Source of the DNA: Thermoplasmatota archaeon
Lineage (GTDB): Archaea; Thermoplasmatota; Thermoplasmata; Thermoplasmatales; Thermoplasmataceae
Reading direction: 5' to 3'
Assembly: GCA_023488885.1 (NCBI GenBank)
Contig: JAMDDH010000014.1
Location: 1 to 57,672, forward strand
Length of the DNA: 57,672 nucleotides
Shown: positions 16,709-24,742 of the stretch, piece after piece
Layout: each line of letters starts with the position of its first letter
Position numbering within the stretch: position 1 is the stretch's first letter
Notes under the pieces: generated by a model
The model's database searches: none
What the model was told of the DNA's origin: nothing
What the model saw: only the letters and a program-made list of their open reading frames with translations
Made by a program: the position numbers and the translations under genes

Positions 16709-19447
16709 TCAATTTAGACGGATGAGAGGTCTTCCCGGCCATGCGTTCTTTTTGCCTGGTTCAATCCTCGCTTCATCAGCAAAAACTTTGCATTTGAATG
16801 TTGCAGAAAGGTAATTCAGGTTGTCTCTCAGCACCTGCAGTTCCCTGTCATTTGTGAGATCAATGTTCCGCTTGTTCTTCATGAAATCAGGAATAACTGA
16901 TCTGAGGTCTACAGGTACATCTTTCATTCTGTTCTCCAGCAAAATTACAGCTGCTTCCCGTATCCTCGGGTTGCAAGTCTCAATGCGAATCTGCTGGGGG
17001 GTCATTCCCGTTGCCTTCATTATCTCCCTCACATCCCTTACAATGTTCTGAAGATAGTTCTCCGAGTCTATGATCCTGAGGTCGGGCGTTTCTCCTGCGT
17101 CATCCTTCAGTTCTGCCGCGCTTGCGAAACCATCAAACCCAAATTTTTCCCAGAGTTCTTCACAAGTATGGGGTATGACTGGAGTAAGTGCTAGGATCCA
17201 GTCCCGCCTTATCGATTCAATGCACTTATTAACATCCCCGCCCCTGTTCTCCACATATTTCAGGTCGTTGATCACTTCATAAAATATGGAAACATAGGCG
17301 CCTCTTATGTCGTACCTGTCCATCTTTTCGATGAACTCCTTCCGGTGAATTCTGAAGTTCGTGTCAAACCAGTCTTCAACTTGTCTATTTGACTGCTCAG
17401 GATAACGGTGCGATTCATCCATTATTTCCAGGAAAGCGTCATATTTACGTTTCACAGCAGAAAGATCAGTTTCGTTCCAGTCGAGTATCGAAGAAATGTC
17501 TGCGTTCACAGTAGCAAAAAGCCTGTAAAGGTCAGCGGAGTACTTGTTTGCAATTTTCAGCAGAGATATGGCATTTCCTTTACTTTTTGAAATTTTTGCG
17601 CTGTTTGAGAGTACCAGTCCGGAAATTATGATCCCCTTTGGTTGATCGCTTTCCCTGAAAAGGGCGGCATGATTCATTACATAGAATGCAAGGTGGTTAC
17701 TCATGTGAGGTGAGGTTGTTAGCCTTACGTCAACTCCGTACCAGTACTTTCTGGAATCTCTGGCTTCTCGCGCAAGTCTCTGAATATGTTCAGGATATTT
17801 CGATATGTCATTATCATCGTCTGAGTAGACAAAATTGACAAGGTCTTCAGGGAAACTGCCAAGCTCAGAATAAATCTTCATCACCTGATCTGTATTGGAG
17901 TAGACTGCAGGATAGATTGTTGAATCTGAAAGCGATTCTATGACCCACTCCTGGTTGAACGGAAGTCTGGTTCCAATTCCCCTCCTTCTGGCACAAGGGC
18001 GTTCTCTCAGCCAGTCCACGGCATCATGCATGGCATTCCTGTAAAATTCAGGATAAAAAAGCATTCGTGATACCAGATCGTGAGAAGCTTTTTTCCACCA
18101 GTCCACCGAGTAGTCTATGAACCATTGATCTTTGAGGACAGCCACTACAACTTTTGATCCACCCCTGGTCTGTGCCTTTCTCGAAACTTCATAAAAGATA
18201 AAACCGTTGCCGAGTTTGAAGAGGCTGGACTTTATAGCATCTCTGGCTTCTTTAACTGGTAATCCAGAAAATTCACCGTTGTTCTGGTTAAGGAATCCAC
18301 CATAAAACTCTACTTTATACAGCTGTTGCGTTGCTTCCTTGAGCTTGTCTGAATCACTGAGTGAGGATATGCCCAGATCACTGATCAGGGAATCAACAGT
18401 GGTTTTTTCACCATTCTTAAGATCGACAACATATATGGGCTTAATATGAATGCCAGCATCCTTTATCGCAATAAAATCCCAGACTGCATGACCCGGAACT
18501 GAATATACGATTCCGGTTCCATTGTCCGGATCCACAAATGAAGAATAATATGCCCTGATCTTTCTTCCATCGAAAGGAGTGATATATGCCTGATTGAGTA
18601 TCTCGTCGGATGACACTGTGCCAATGAGCTCAATATTACTTCTCTGAAGCCCCAGCTTTTCAAAAGCCTCATTCGACACAACATAGGTATTGGAATCCAT
18701 TTTGAATTTAACATATCTGCAGTTTGGGGAAATCCACAGGTTAGTAACGCCGAACAGGGTTTCCGGTCTCAGGGAACCAGTTATAAGTGAGAAACTTTCT
18801 CCCCTGAAAATTACGGCGGTGTACTCTTCAACGGAGACTTTATCTACGTCTCCATCACTTATGTCATCTTCCCCGACTGCATTTTTATCCTCCACGCTGT
18901 ACAGAATAGGATATTCCCCTTTTTTGATCAGACCCATTCCATGCAATTTCTCAAACTGCCATTTGACGAAATCCTGATAAAACGGATCTGCCGAAGTAAA
19001 TCTTCTTCTCCAATCTATAGAATATCCAAGATACGTAAAATCCTTAACGATCCTCTCAGAGAAATAAGCCGCTATTTTCTCCGGATCCTTGAATTCCTCC
19101 AGGCGCTTATCAACCATTTCCGGCTCTTCGTATTCTGAGAGATTTTCTCTGTATTGCCGCACAGTTTTCTTCTCTCCCATTCGGATTCTTTCAGAAAAAG
19201 CCAGTATTGGGGTACCGCTCTGGTGAAAAGCCATAGGAAATAGCACGTTGAATCCCCTGAGTCTCTTATATCTTGCAATCACGTCGGCAAGGGTGTAAGT
19301 CCTTCCATGTCCTATGTGCAGGGGGCCGTTAGTATATGGCCAGGGAACGGTTATGAGAAACTTCGGCTTGCTTCTGTCAATTTCTGACTGGAATATCCCC
19401 GATTCTTCCCACTTTCTCTGCCACTTTCTTTCTATGGATGGATTCAT
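16709..19447 (-). CDS. leuS: Leucyl-tRNA synthetase, archaeal type
   Basis: Class I synthetase charging tRNA-Leu. The HIGH motif is seen at residues 44-47 within PWPYTNGPLHIGHGRTYT, and the KMSKS motif appears as KISKSKGN near residue 620. The CP1 editing insertion (about 200-440) includes GSLRPETLFGVTNLWI, a mark of the archaeal/eukaryal LeuRS with the editing site N-terminal to the catalytic core. 912 residues fits archaeal LeuRS. ATG 19447 follows the pdaD stop by four bases, so the two genes are almost certainly cotranscribed. Confidence 0.96.
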   Translation of the reverse strand: MNPSIERKWQRKWEESGIFQSEIDRSKPKFLITVPWPYTNGPLHIGHGRTYTLADVIARYKRLRGFNVLFPMAFHQSGTPILAFSERIRMGEKKTVRQYRENLSEYEEPEMVDKRLEEFKDPEKIAAYFSERIVKDFTYLGYSIDWRRRFTSADPFYQDFVKWQFEKLHGMGLIKKGEYPILYSVEDKNAVGEDDISDGDVDKVSVEEYTAVIFRGESFSLITGSLRPETLFGVTNLWISPNCRYVKFKMDSNTYVVSNEAFEKLGLQRSNIELIGTVSSDEILNQAYITPFDGRKIRAYYSSFVDPDNGTGIVYSVPGHAVWDFIAIKDAGIHIKPIYVVDLKNGEKTTVDSLISDLGISSLSDSDKLKEATQQLYKVEFYGGFLNQNNGEFSGLPVKEARDAIKSSLFKLGNGFIFYEVSRKAQTRGGSKVVVAVLKDQWFIDYSVDWWKKASHDLVSRMLFYPEFYRNAMHDAVDWLRERPCARRRGIGTRLPFNQEWVIESLSDSTIYPAVYSNTDQVMKIYSELGSFPEDLVNFVYSDDDNDISKYPEHIQRLAREARDSRKYWYGVDVRLTTSPHMSNHLAFYVMNHAALFRESDQPKGIIISGLVLSNSAKISKSKGNAISLLKIANKYSADLYRLFATVNADISSILDWNETDLSAVKRKYDAFLEIMDESHRYPEQSNRQVEDWFDTNFRIHRKEFIEKMDRYDIRGAYVSIFYEVINDLKYVENRGGDVNKCIESIRRDWILALTPVIPHTCEELWEKFGFDGFASAAELKDDAGETPDLRIIDSENYLQNIVRDVREIMKATGMTPQQIRIETCNPRIREAAVILLENRMKDVPVDLRSVIPDFMKNKRNIDLTNDRELQVLRDNLNYLSATFKCKVFADEARIEPGKKNAWPGRPLIRLN

Positions 19448-19451
19448 TCAT

Positions 19452-20003
19452 TTACTCCTGGACGATAAGAACTGCCGCAGATATCACGGTGGTCCACTCA
19501 CCGGAATTCATCACTACGGCTGTTGAGCATATGTTCTTTGTTGTCAGGATCTTATCTTGCAATACATACTCTTCCCGATCGGAGTTCCATTTGAGCTGAT
19601 CTGACTGTCCCAGTGTGCTGGCAAGCATTTCCGCTGCCAGTTTCTCTGCAAAGAAGCCTGCTACCTTTTCAGTTTCACCAAAGCTGTGGTGTTCGCTCAG
19701 ATATCCCCATTTGCTTCTATCCGTCGGTATTGCGTAGCCTATGGCAGCTGAAAGCATTCGATTCAGCTCATCCGATGAATTTCTGGCGAGAACCGTAAAA
19801 AGAATCTGCCCAGGAGAAAGCATTTTCAGTCCCTCTTCTTTCGAAATAGTTTCGGCAAAAGGTGGAAAAATTGAACTTATACTCACAAGGTTGTAAGGGG
19901 CAATTCCTCCATCCCGGAGAGCCTCCTCAAAAGACTGTAGCATACTCTGGCCCCTTCCAACTCCCCTAGTGAAGAACAATTTTTTAGCAACAAATGTCAG
20001 CAT
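19452..20003 (-). CDS. pdaD: Pyruvoyl-dependent arginine decarboxylase
   Basis: Converts arginine to agmatine, needed for polyamines and for agmatidine in archaeal tRNA-Ile2. The proenzyme self-cleaves between two serines to make a pyruvoyl group; the site is visible as [11 protein letters not shown], with S43-S44 as the cleavage pair. Other family blocks are [27 protein letters not shown] and [20 protein letters not shown]. 183 residues is slightly longer than the Methanocaldococcus enzyme (165). A TATA-like tract at 20025-20033 lies 26 bases before the ATG, so the gene has its own promoter although it also sits downstream of archease. leuS follows immediately. Confidence 0.94.
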   Translation of the reverse strand: MLTFVAKKLFFTRGVGRGQSMLQSFEEALRDGGIAPYNLVSISSIFPPFAETISKEEGLKMLSPGQILFTVLARNSSDELNRMLSAAIGYAIPTDRSKWGYLSEHHSFGETEKVAGFFAEKLAAEMLASTLGQSDQLKWNSDREEYVLQDKILTTKNICSTAVVMNSGEWTTVISAAVLIVQE

Positions 20004-20024
20004 TGCAGGGGGATAATTGTTTTT

Positions 20025-20033
20025 TTAAAATAA
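20025..20033 (-). promoter_or_regulatory. TATA box of pdaD-leuS
   Basis: On the minus strand TTATTTTAA is centred 26 bases before the pdaD ATG at 20003. This spacing predicts a leaderless pdaD-leuS message independent of the upstream archease gene. Confidence 0.45.
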
Positions 20034-20052
20034 CTTTTAGCTTTTGCCTGAA

Positions 20053-20460
20053 TCAAATGTCAAAGATCACAATACCATAACCCTGTTCCAGGTTTATCTC
20101 GAGCCTGTAATAAGTCGGAGCCTTCAAGACATAGTGGTACTGGAAATTTTTTCCAGTTCTGCACCCCGACAATACTACGTCTGATACGCCATTTTTCCTG
20201 AATTCAAACGTTTCAACTGAATCAATCAGGATTTCATCAACTTCGAACGAGAAGACTACCTTTGAAAGTACCTGCAGCAAAAGATCTTCAAAATTTGTGG
20301 AACCCAGACTAATAGTTTTCCTGACTCTTCTGCATTTATCGATGGGTTTGCCAATCAAATCCGCAGTGCCGGATACGGCATTGCCCAGTAACTCCTGATA
20401 TGTCTTACCGTAGAATTTAAGGCCTACATCTCCAGTATGTTCCAAAACTTCAAACTTCAA
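20053..20460 (-). CDS. Archease, tRNA ligase RtcB cofactor
   Basis: Small protein that activates the RtcB tRNA-splicing ligase in archaea and animals. The family opening is FEVLEHTGDVGLKFYG, with acidic metal-binding D11, and the C-terminal block LKAPTYYRLEINLEQGYGIVIFDI matches the archease end, where the terminal acidic residue contacts metal. The length of 135 is typical. The start is TTG 20460; AT-rich aaaataaaaaatt (about 20480-20490) is 25 bases upstream, within the gap after tes. The rtcB gene is not in this window. Confidence 0.9.
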   Translation of the reverse strand: MKFEVLEHTGDVGLKFYGKTYQELLGNAVSGTADLIGKPIDKCRRVRKTISLGSTNFEDLLLQVLSKVVFSFEVDEILIDSVETFEFRKNGVSDVVLSGCRTGKNFQYHYVLKAPTYYRLEINLEQGYGIVIFDI

Positions 20461-20496
20461 TAAAAAGGTATAAGGGGTAAAAATAAAAAATTAGGG

Positions 20497-22329
20497 TTAC
20501 TCAGGTCTTTCGGATGAAATAACCGGTATCTGTTCGTCAAGGTTGATACCTATCTCATCTTCTCTGAGTTTTCTGCCTATGCTCTGCTCATAGAAAGCCA
20601 GGATTCTTCTCTTGTCTTCTTTGGTGTATTCCCTGAAGTACTTGTCTTTCTTGAGTATCTTGCCTGTTCTCTCTTCATAGGTTTTCGCCGGAATTGAATA
20701 CTTCCTCTGCGTCGCATCCCTGTATAGTTCAGGAATAACATTGAAGGCACAGAACGGGACAACTCTTCCATCAGGCATCGCATAGTGGATATCACATCTC
20801 TCGACTCTGTCCACATCATATGTGTACGGATCCATGAAGTGCATGAAACCGACAAACATGGATTTGTAATGGAAAGCTTTGAGTCCGTGGTAGTCTCCTT
20901 CCGTAAAGGCGTTGTAGATCATATCCTTCAGCTTGAAATCCTTTGGAGCTTTTTCGTAGTCCACGAATTTTCCAAGACTCATCAACAGCTTAGGTACAGA
21001 TACTGCCTTGCTAAGTCTCTTGAAGTTAGAGTTCTTCATGTCATCTGCAAGTTCTCCTATCTTTTCGAACATGCCCCTGACATCAATGAACCTCGTTATT
21101 GGTATGATTCTGTCACCATCCTTGAAGATATAGGTACCCATTCCGCAGGCAAAGTGGATAGACAGCTTGTACATCTCCTTTCCTTTCAGCTGCTCCACAA
21201 AGTTCGAAACCTTTGCTGTCGAAGGAACCGTGAAGAAGTCCTCTCTTCCTATGAGGCCATCGGTCTGCTGCTCAATTTTCTTTATGCATCCGGGAATTGT
21301 AACTCTCTGCTTTTCCCTCATTCTGTCAGGCATTCTTCCGACCAGACTAACAGGCTGGAAGTTAACTGCCCTTACCGCATCTATGTTGGATATGCCAAAC
21401 CTTATGATATCTCCAAGGTACTGGTCATTCACACCACCGATAACGGTTGGCACAAGGACAACACCGAGAGGAGCTTTCTTGTAGTTTTCAAGTGCAGCTG
21501 GTACCTCCCAGAAATTCTTCGGGTTTGATCTTGGTGTGGGCCCGTCGAAACTTGTATAGATAACATTTGATCCTGCAGATCTTACCTGCTGTGGGAAATC
21601 TGGATCAAAAGCTGCCCTGATACTGTTTGTATTGAGCTGAATGTGCTCGTAGCCCTCTTCCCTTGCTATCTTTATTATGTCTATGATATCGTCCCTGATT
21701 GTAGGTTCTCCGCCTGTGATCTGAAGTGCATTTGCTCCAACAGGTTTTTCGTTCCTCATTCTTCGGAGCATCATTCTGACCTGGTCCTGTGACGGCTCGT
21801 ATATGGGCTCGTTTTCCTTCGCATAGAAGAAACAGTACCAGCAGGAAAGATCGCATCTGTTTGTAACTACAACATTTCCAAGTCCAGTGTGAGATTTATG
21901 CTTCACACAAAGTCCGCAGTGTGTGGGGCAAACAATCTTTGTCTCAAGGAAGGCAACGTGAGGATTGAGAATTCTTACTCCGGGATCTAGCCATTTTTTT
22001 GCTTCCTGGTACATTTCATAATCTTCCCAGTACTTTTCCTTTGTAATGCCGTGCTCTGCGCACTCTTTTATGAGTTTTACCTCACCGGCATTTTCGTAAA
22101 CAATGGCGGGTATTCTCATCTGGTCAAATTTCTCATCGTCAACGCAAATAGGGCACAGACTCTCTGTTACCCTCATAACCATCATGTCTTGAGTAATCAT
22201 ATGTCCCATTGCAGTGGCAAATTCGTCCACCGTCTTAAACGGGGCATTTTTACTGATCTCGAAATCGTTTGCAAATCTGATTTCGGGATACTTGTTTCTT
22301 TCCTCAGATACAATCATTTGTGGAATCAC
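20497..22329 (-). CDS. tes: Radical SAM tetraether lipid synthase homologue (Tes/GDGT-MAS)
   Basis: Radical SAM enzyme that joins the phytanyl tails of two archaeol-type lipids to form tetraethers (GDGT). The radical SAM cluster motif is CDLSCWYC (C159, C163, C166), preceded by extra cysteine sets at C59/C62/C90 and C134/C138/C141 in VCPTHCGLCVKHK that match the additional iron-sulfur or rubredoxin-like sites of this family. QITGGEPTIRDD and YTSFDGPTPRSN follow. 610 residues agrees with the family. The start is GTG 22329, with aattattaaa 27 bases upstream; ATG 22317 is an alternative. The function fits a lineage with tetraether membranes. Archease follows after 36 bases. Confidence 0.9.
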   Translation of the reverse strand: MIPQMIVSEERNKYPEIRFANDFEISKNAPFKTVDEFATAMGHMITQDMMVMRVTESLCPICVDDEKFDQMRIPAIVYENAGEVKLIKECAEHGITKEKYWEDYEMYQEAKKWLDPGVRILNPHVAFLETKIVCPTHCGLCVKHKSHTGLGNVVVTNRCDLSCWYCFFYAKENEPIYEPSQDQVRMMLRRMRNEKPVGANALQITGGEPTIRDDIIDIIKIAREEGYEHIQLNTNSIRAAFDPDFPQQVRSAGSNVIYTSFDGPTPRSNPKNFWEVPAALENYKKAPLGVVLVPTVIGGVNDQYLGDIIRFGISNIDAVRAVNFQPVSLVGRMPDRMREKQRVTIPGCIKKIEQQTDGLIGREDFFTVPSTAKVSNFVEQLKGKEMYKLSIHFACGMGTYIFKDGDRIIPITRFIDVRGMFEKIGELADDMKNSNFKRLSKAVSVPKLLMSLGKFVDYEKAPKDFKLKDMIYNAFTEGDYHGLKAFHYKSMFVGFMHFMDPYTYDVDRVERCDIHYAMPDGRVVPFCAFNVIPELYRDATQRKYSIPAKTYEERTGKILKKDKYFREYTKEDKRRILAFYEQSIGRKLREDEIGINLDEQIPVISSERPE

Positions 22330-22362
22330 CCATTAACCGTGGAGATACATAATTATTAAAAG

Positions 22363-22681
22363 AGTTTTGTAGTGTTTGTAGCGAAATATGCTTTTTCCAC
22401 ATTAGTTTATGGTGCAACATCATGAATTTTTTTCGATGTAATGTATTTCCGCTATATTAAACCATATCATGACATGTAATATATAATCGTTATCGGAGTT
22501 GTTGCATCAGCAGCAACAATATATATCTGTATTCATGGAACCCCATAAACATTGGGTTTACAATGCCTTTTGTTAATCTATTAAGAAGTATCGAAACTTA
22601 TTCGCTTTTATTGCTACTATTTTGCCTAACTTAATTTCGGAATGGTAAAAATTAATACTCACCAGAACATAATGGTGGCAC
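22363..22681. other. AT-rich gene-free region with hairpins
   Basis: No gene is found between tes and tRNA-Gly. The stretch holds two TATA-like tracts (about 22477-22488 and 22519-22528) flanking a perfect 7-bp stem TTGTTGC/GCAACAA (22499-22505 and 22513-22519, 7-base loop). A second weaker hairpin AACCC/GGGTT lies near 22539-22558. A 13-codon frame from 22535 is too short to support. The tRNA promoter is probably taaaaattaatac near 22646-22658. The region may encode a small RNA or carry operators; nothing more can be said from sequence. Confidence 0.4.
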
Positions 22682-22753
22682 GCGGGTGTGGTGTAGCCTG
22701 GTAACACGCGAGCTTGCCAAGCTCGTGCCTCGGGTCCAAATCCCGGCACCCGC
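22682..22753 (+). tRNA. tRNA-Gly(GCC)
   Basis: The acceptor stem GCGGGTG/CACCCGC is perfect, the D-arm contains CCTGG, and the anticodon arm CGAGC/GCTCG encloses TTGCCAA with anticodon GCC (GGC and GGU codons). The T-stem TCGGG/CCCGG encloses TCCAAAT (22735-22741), so position 55, normally T (pseudouridine), is C. CCA is not encoded. An ATTTTTCC tract follows and may end transcription. Confidence 0.95.
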
Positions 22754-22931
22754 ATTTTTCCTTTAGCCGAATAATTTGCACATAAAGTATCCTATTTCGA
22801 CACCGTTTTCTGTTCCGGATCTACGTAACAAAATTCCAATAAACATTCTCTCTGCGCAACTTTTTTGTGCATCTGTGCACCATGGATATCGGTTGCAAAT
22901 CATGAAAACCCCTATAATTCATGAATATGCA

Positions 22932-22938
22932 TATATAT
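22932..22938 (+). promoter_or_regulatory. TATA box choosing the start at 22960
   Basis: tatatat is centred 25 bases before ATG 22960. It lies inside the longer open frame that begins at ATG 22921, so the shorter leaderless start is the more credible one. Confidence 0.5.
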
Positions 22939-22959
22939 TTCCCGGACATGATAGAAAAT

Positions 22960-23520
22960 ATGGCGACGGTCAGTGATTCCGTGAGGATAATAGTTAACGA
23001 GAGCCCATTCTATTCCACAATTATCAAATCCGGGCTGGGAAACTTTGCCAGCATCGCTAGAAGAATCAAACCCTCGGTTGAAATCCTGACTGGAGAAACA
23101 GTGAAACTTAACACCATTGTCAAGGTCCTCTCAACATTTGACAGCAATACCGAATCGGTGGAGGACATATCTCTTCTCAAGAAATCAAAACTTGCAGTGG
23201 AATATAAATACAAGGAATACGACGCGAGCAATGTTTCGGAGATAATCGAAGGAACTTTTCTGGCATTCAAGACGGACGGGCACTACAGATGTTTGATCAG
23301 TTCAGACGACGATGGAGAAATGGCTCTTCTCAGGATAACCCTTCCAGAACTCGCATCTGGTAGGCCGGGACTGACACTGTTCATTGTCCAATATCTCAGC
23401 ATACACGGTTTCAAAGCAAAAAACATATACCGGTTTGACAGAGAAATAGTGCTTACAGCAAACATGAAGGATGCCGGAAAGGTTGTTGAATTAATAAGTA
23501 ATCTACTTTATTCTTCATGA
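22960..23520 (+). CDS. Conserved archaeal protein, HTH plus ACT-like layout
   Basis: 186 residues from ATG 22960. Residues 1-55 (SVRIIVNESPFYSTIIKSGLGNFASIARRIKPSVE) resemble the short helical N-terminal region of archaeal proteins that pair a helix-turn-helix-like segment with ACT-type ligand-binding domains. The rest alternates strands and helices in two similar halves (KLAVEYKYKEYD and LLRITLPELASGRPGLTLFIVQYLSIHG), consistent with ACT domains that bind small metabolites. This is fold inference from pattern; the family name and ligand are not known to me. The gene is monocistronic and is followed after 67 bases by a TauE-type exporter with its own promoter. Confidence 0.7.
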   Translation: MATVSDSVRIIVNESPFYSTIIKSGLGNFASIARRIKPSVEILTGETVKLNTIVKVLSTFDSNTESVEDISLLKKSKLAVEYKYKEYDASNVSEIIEGTFLAFKTDGHYRCLISSDDDGEMALLRITLPELASGRPGLTLFIVQYLSIHGFKAKNIYRFDREIVLTANMKDAGKVVELISNLLYSS

Positions 23521-23587
23521 ATGTGAATTTTTCTCATCTGTATGAATATTTTTATATGTACTTTAAATACCGGTACTGGCGAATGGC

Positions 23588-24364
23588 TTGGACCTGACTT
23601 TAATACAGTATCTTCTGTCAATAGTTTCTGGCGTGATTGTTGGTTTCTCTCTTGGGATAATAGGTGGAGGAGGATCGATCCTGGCAATTCCACTGTTTAT
23701 TTACGTAGTAGGAATAAACGACCCGCATCTGGCAATAGGCACAACTGCGCTAGCCGTAGGATTGAACTCATTTGTTAACCTTTTTTTCCACCTTAAGAAA
23801 AAAAACGTGGACATCAGAATAGGCGTAACATTCTCCATTGTTGGGTTTTTTGGGGTAATGATTGGCAGTACTCTCGGGCTCATAACTCCCGGAGGGAGTC
23901 TCCTGTTATTTTTCTCGATTCTTATGGTGATTATAGGAATCTACATGCTCCTTGGTAAACGCGAAAAGATCAGGAAAGAAGAAAGTGGTGAAAAGAAACC
24001 CAGAAGCTGGAAATCTGTCGTCTATTCTGGCTTTGCCGGTTTCGGTTCCGGGTATTTCGGGATAGGTGGCGGTTTTCTGCTTGTTCCTGCTATATTATTT
24101 TCAAACAAGATATCAATAAATAAGGCAGTTGGTACATCACTGATGGCGGTTGGGACATTTGGAATCACTACTGCAATTAGATACAGCCTTTCTGGGCTCG
24201 TTCTATTCCAGGTCAGCATATTATTCCTTATTGGTGGCTTCATTGGGGGGTTCACAGGTTCAAGGATATCTACGGGTATTGATCGAAAAACACTCACAAA
24301 GATATTTTCCATTATTGTTATCGCAGTCGGTGTTTACATTATGCTGAAATCCCTTGCAGTCTGA
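23588..24364 (+). CDS. TauE/SafE-family sulfite or sulfonate exporter
   Basis: Polytopic protein of 258 residues with the family's duplicated four-helix halves. The first half has GFSLGIIGGGGSILAIPLF and the second GFGSGYFGIGGGFLLVPAIL, the glycine-rich repeats typical of TauE/SafE (DUF81). Family members move sulfite, sulfoacetate, taurine products or other anions out of the cell. The frame begins at TTG 23588; a TATA-like tttatatg at 23551-23558 lies about 33 bases upstream. No sulfur genes are adjacent, so the substrate is unknown. Confidence 0.87.
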   Translation: MDLTLIQYLLSIVSGVIVGFSLGIIGGGGSILAIPLFIYVVGINDPHLAIGTTALAVGLNSFVNLFFHLKKKNVDIRIGVTFSIVGFFGVMIGSTLGLITPGGSLLLFFSILMVIIGIYMLLGKREKIRKEESGEKKPRSWKSVVYSGFAGFGSGYFGIGGGFLLVPAILFSNKISINKAVGTSLMAVGTFGITTAIRYSLSGLVLFQVSILFLIGGFIGGFTGSRISTGIDRKTLTKIFSIIVIAVGVYIMLKSLAV

Positions 24365-24420
24365 AAAACCTTAATTCCATTATGCCTCACATGACGAATG
24401 TCCGATAAGGTAAAAGCAGA

Positions 24421-24663
24421 TCATTCCTCATTCTTGCGAGTTGAAAAAAGGTTCTTGAGCATGTGGTCTCCGGTGAGTTGCCAAACGACAAGATCCCACG
24501 TAGATATTGCGATTCCAAGCATAATGAACAAGTCAAGAAAAATAGAAATCATATGGAACGCTAAGACAACGGCAATGTAGAAGATCATAATGACTGAGAG
24601 TATTATTGGTGCAAAGAATACGTCAGATCGTTTCTTTTTTGAGGAAATTTTGATAAGTGTCAT
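24421..24663 (-). CDS. Small two-helix membrane protein, hypothetical
   Basis: 80 residues with a basic N-terminus (KISSKKKRSD) and two hydrophobic helices: about 16-39 (FAPIILSVIMIFYIAVVLAF) and 41-60 (IFLDLFIMLGIAISTWDLVV). The pattern is a coherent membrane hairpin, which favours a real gene over a chance frame. aaggatgga upstream of ATG 24663 may act as a ribosome site. No family recognised. It lies between the TauE exporter (convergent) and the glyceraldehyde dehydrogenase gene. Confidence 0.5.
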   Translation of the reverse strand: MTLIKISSKKKRSDVFFAPIILSVIMIFYIAVVLAFHMISIFLDLFIMLGIAISTWDLVVWQLTGDHMLKNLFSTRKNEE

Positions 24664-24742
24664 TCAGATCGTCCATCCTTGACTCGAAGCCAATATCACT
24701 GTACCATTGGTTCGGGTGCTTGTGTTTCTTTCAGAAATGAGA

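Noticed and set aside
20785-21528. 247-codon plus-strand frame inside tes
   Set aside because: It is fully antisense to a clearly assigned radical SAM gene and shows no domain; typical shadow frame.
22535-22576. 13-codon frame in the hairpin region
   Set aside because: Its ATG is only about 12 bases after the TATA-like tract, too close for initiation, and it is too short to judge as coding.
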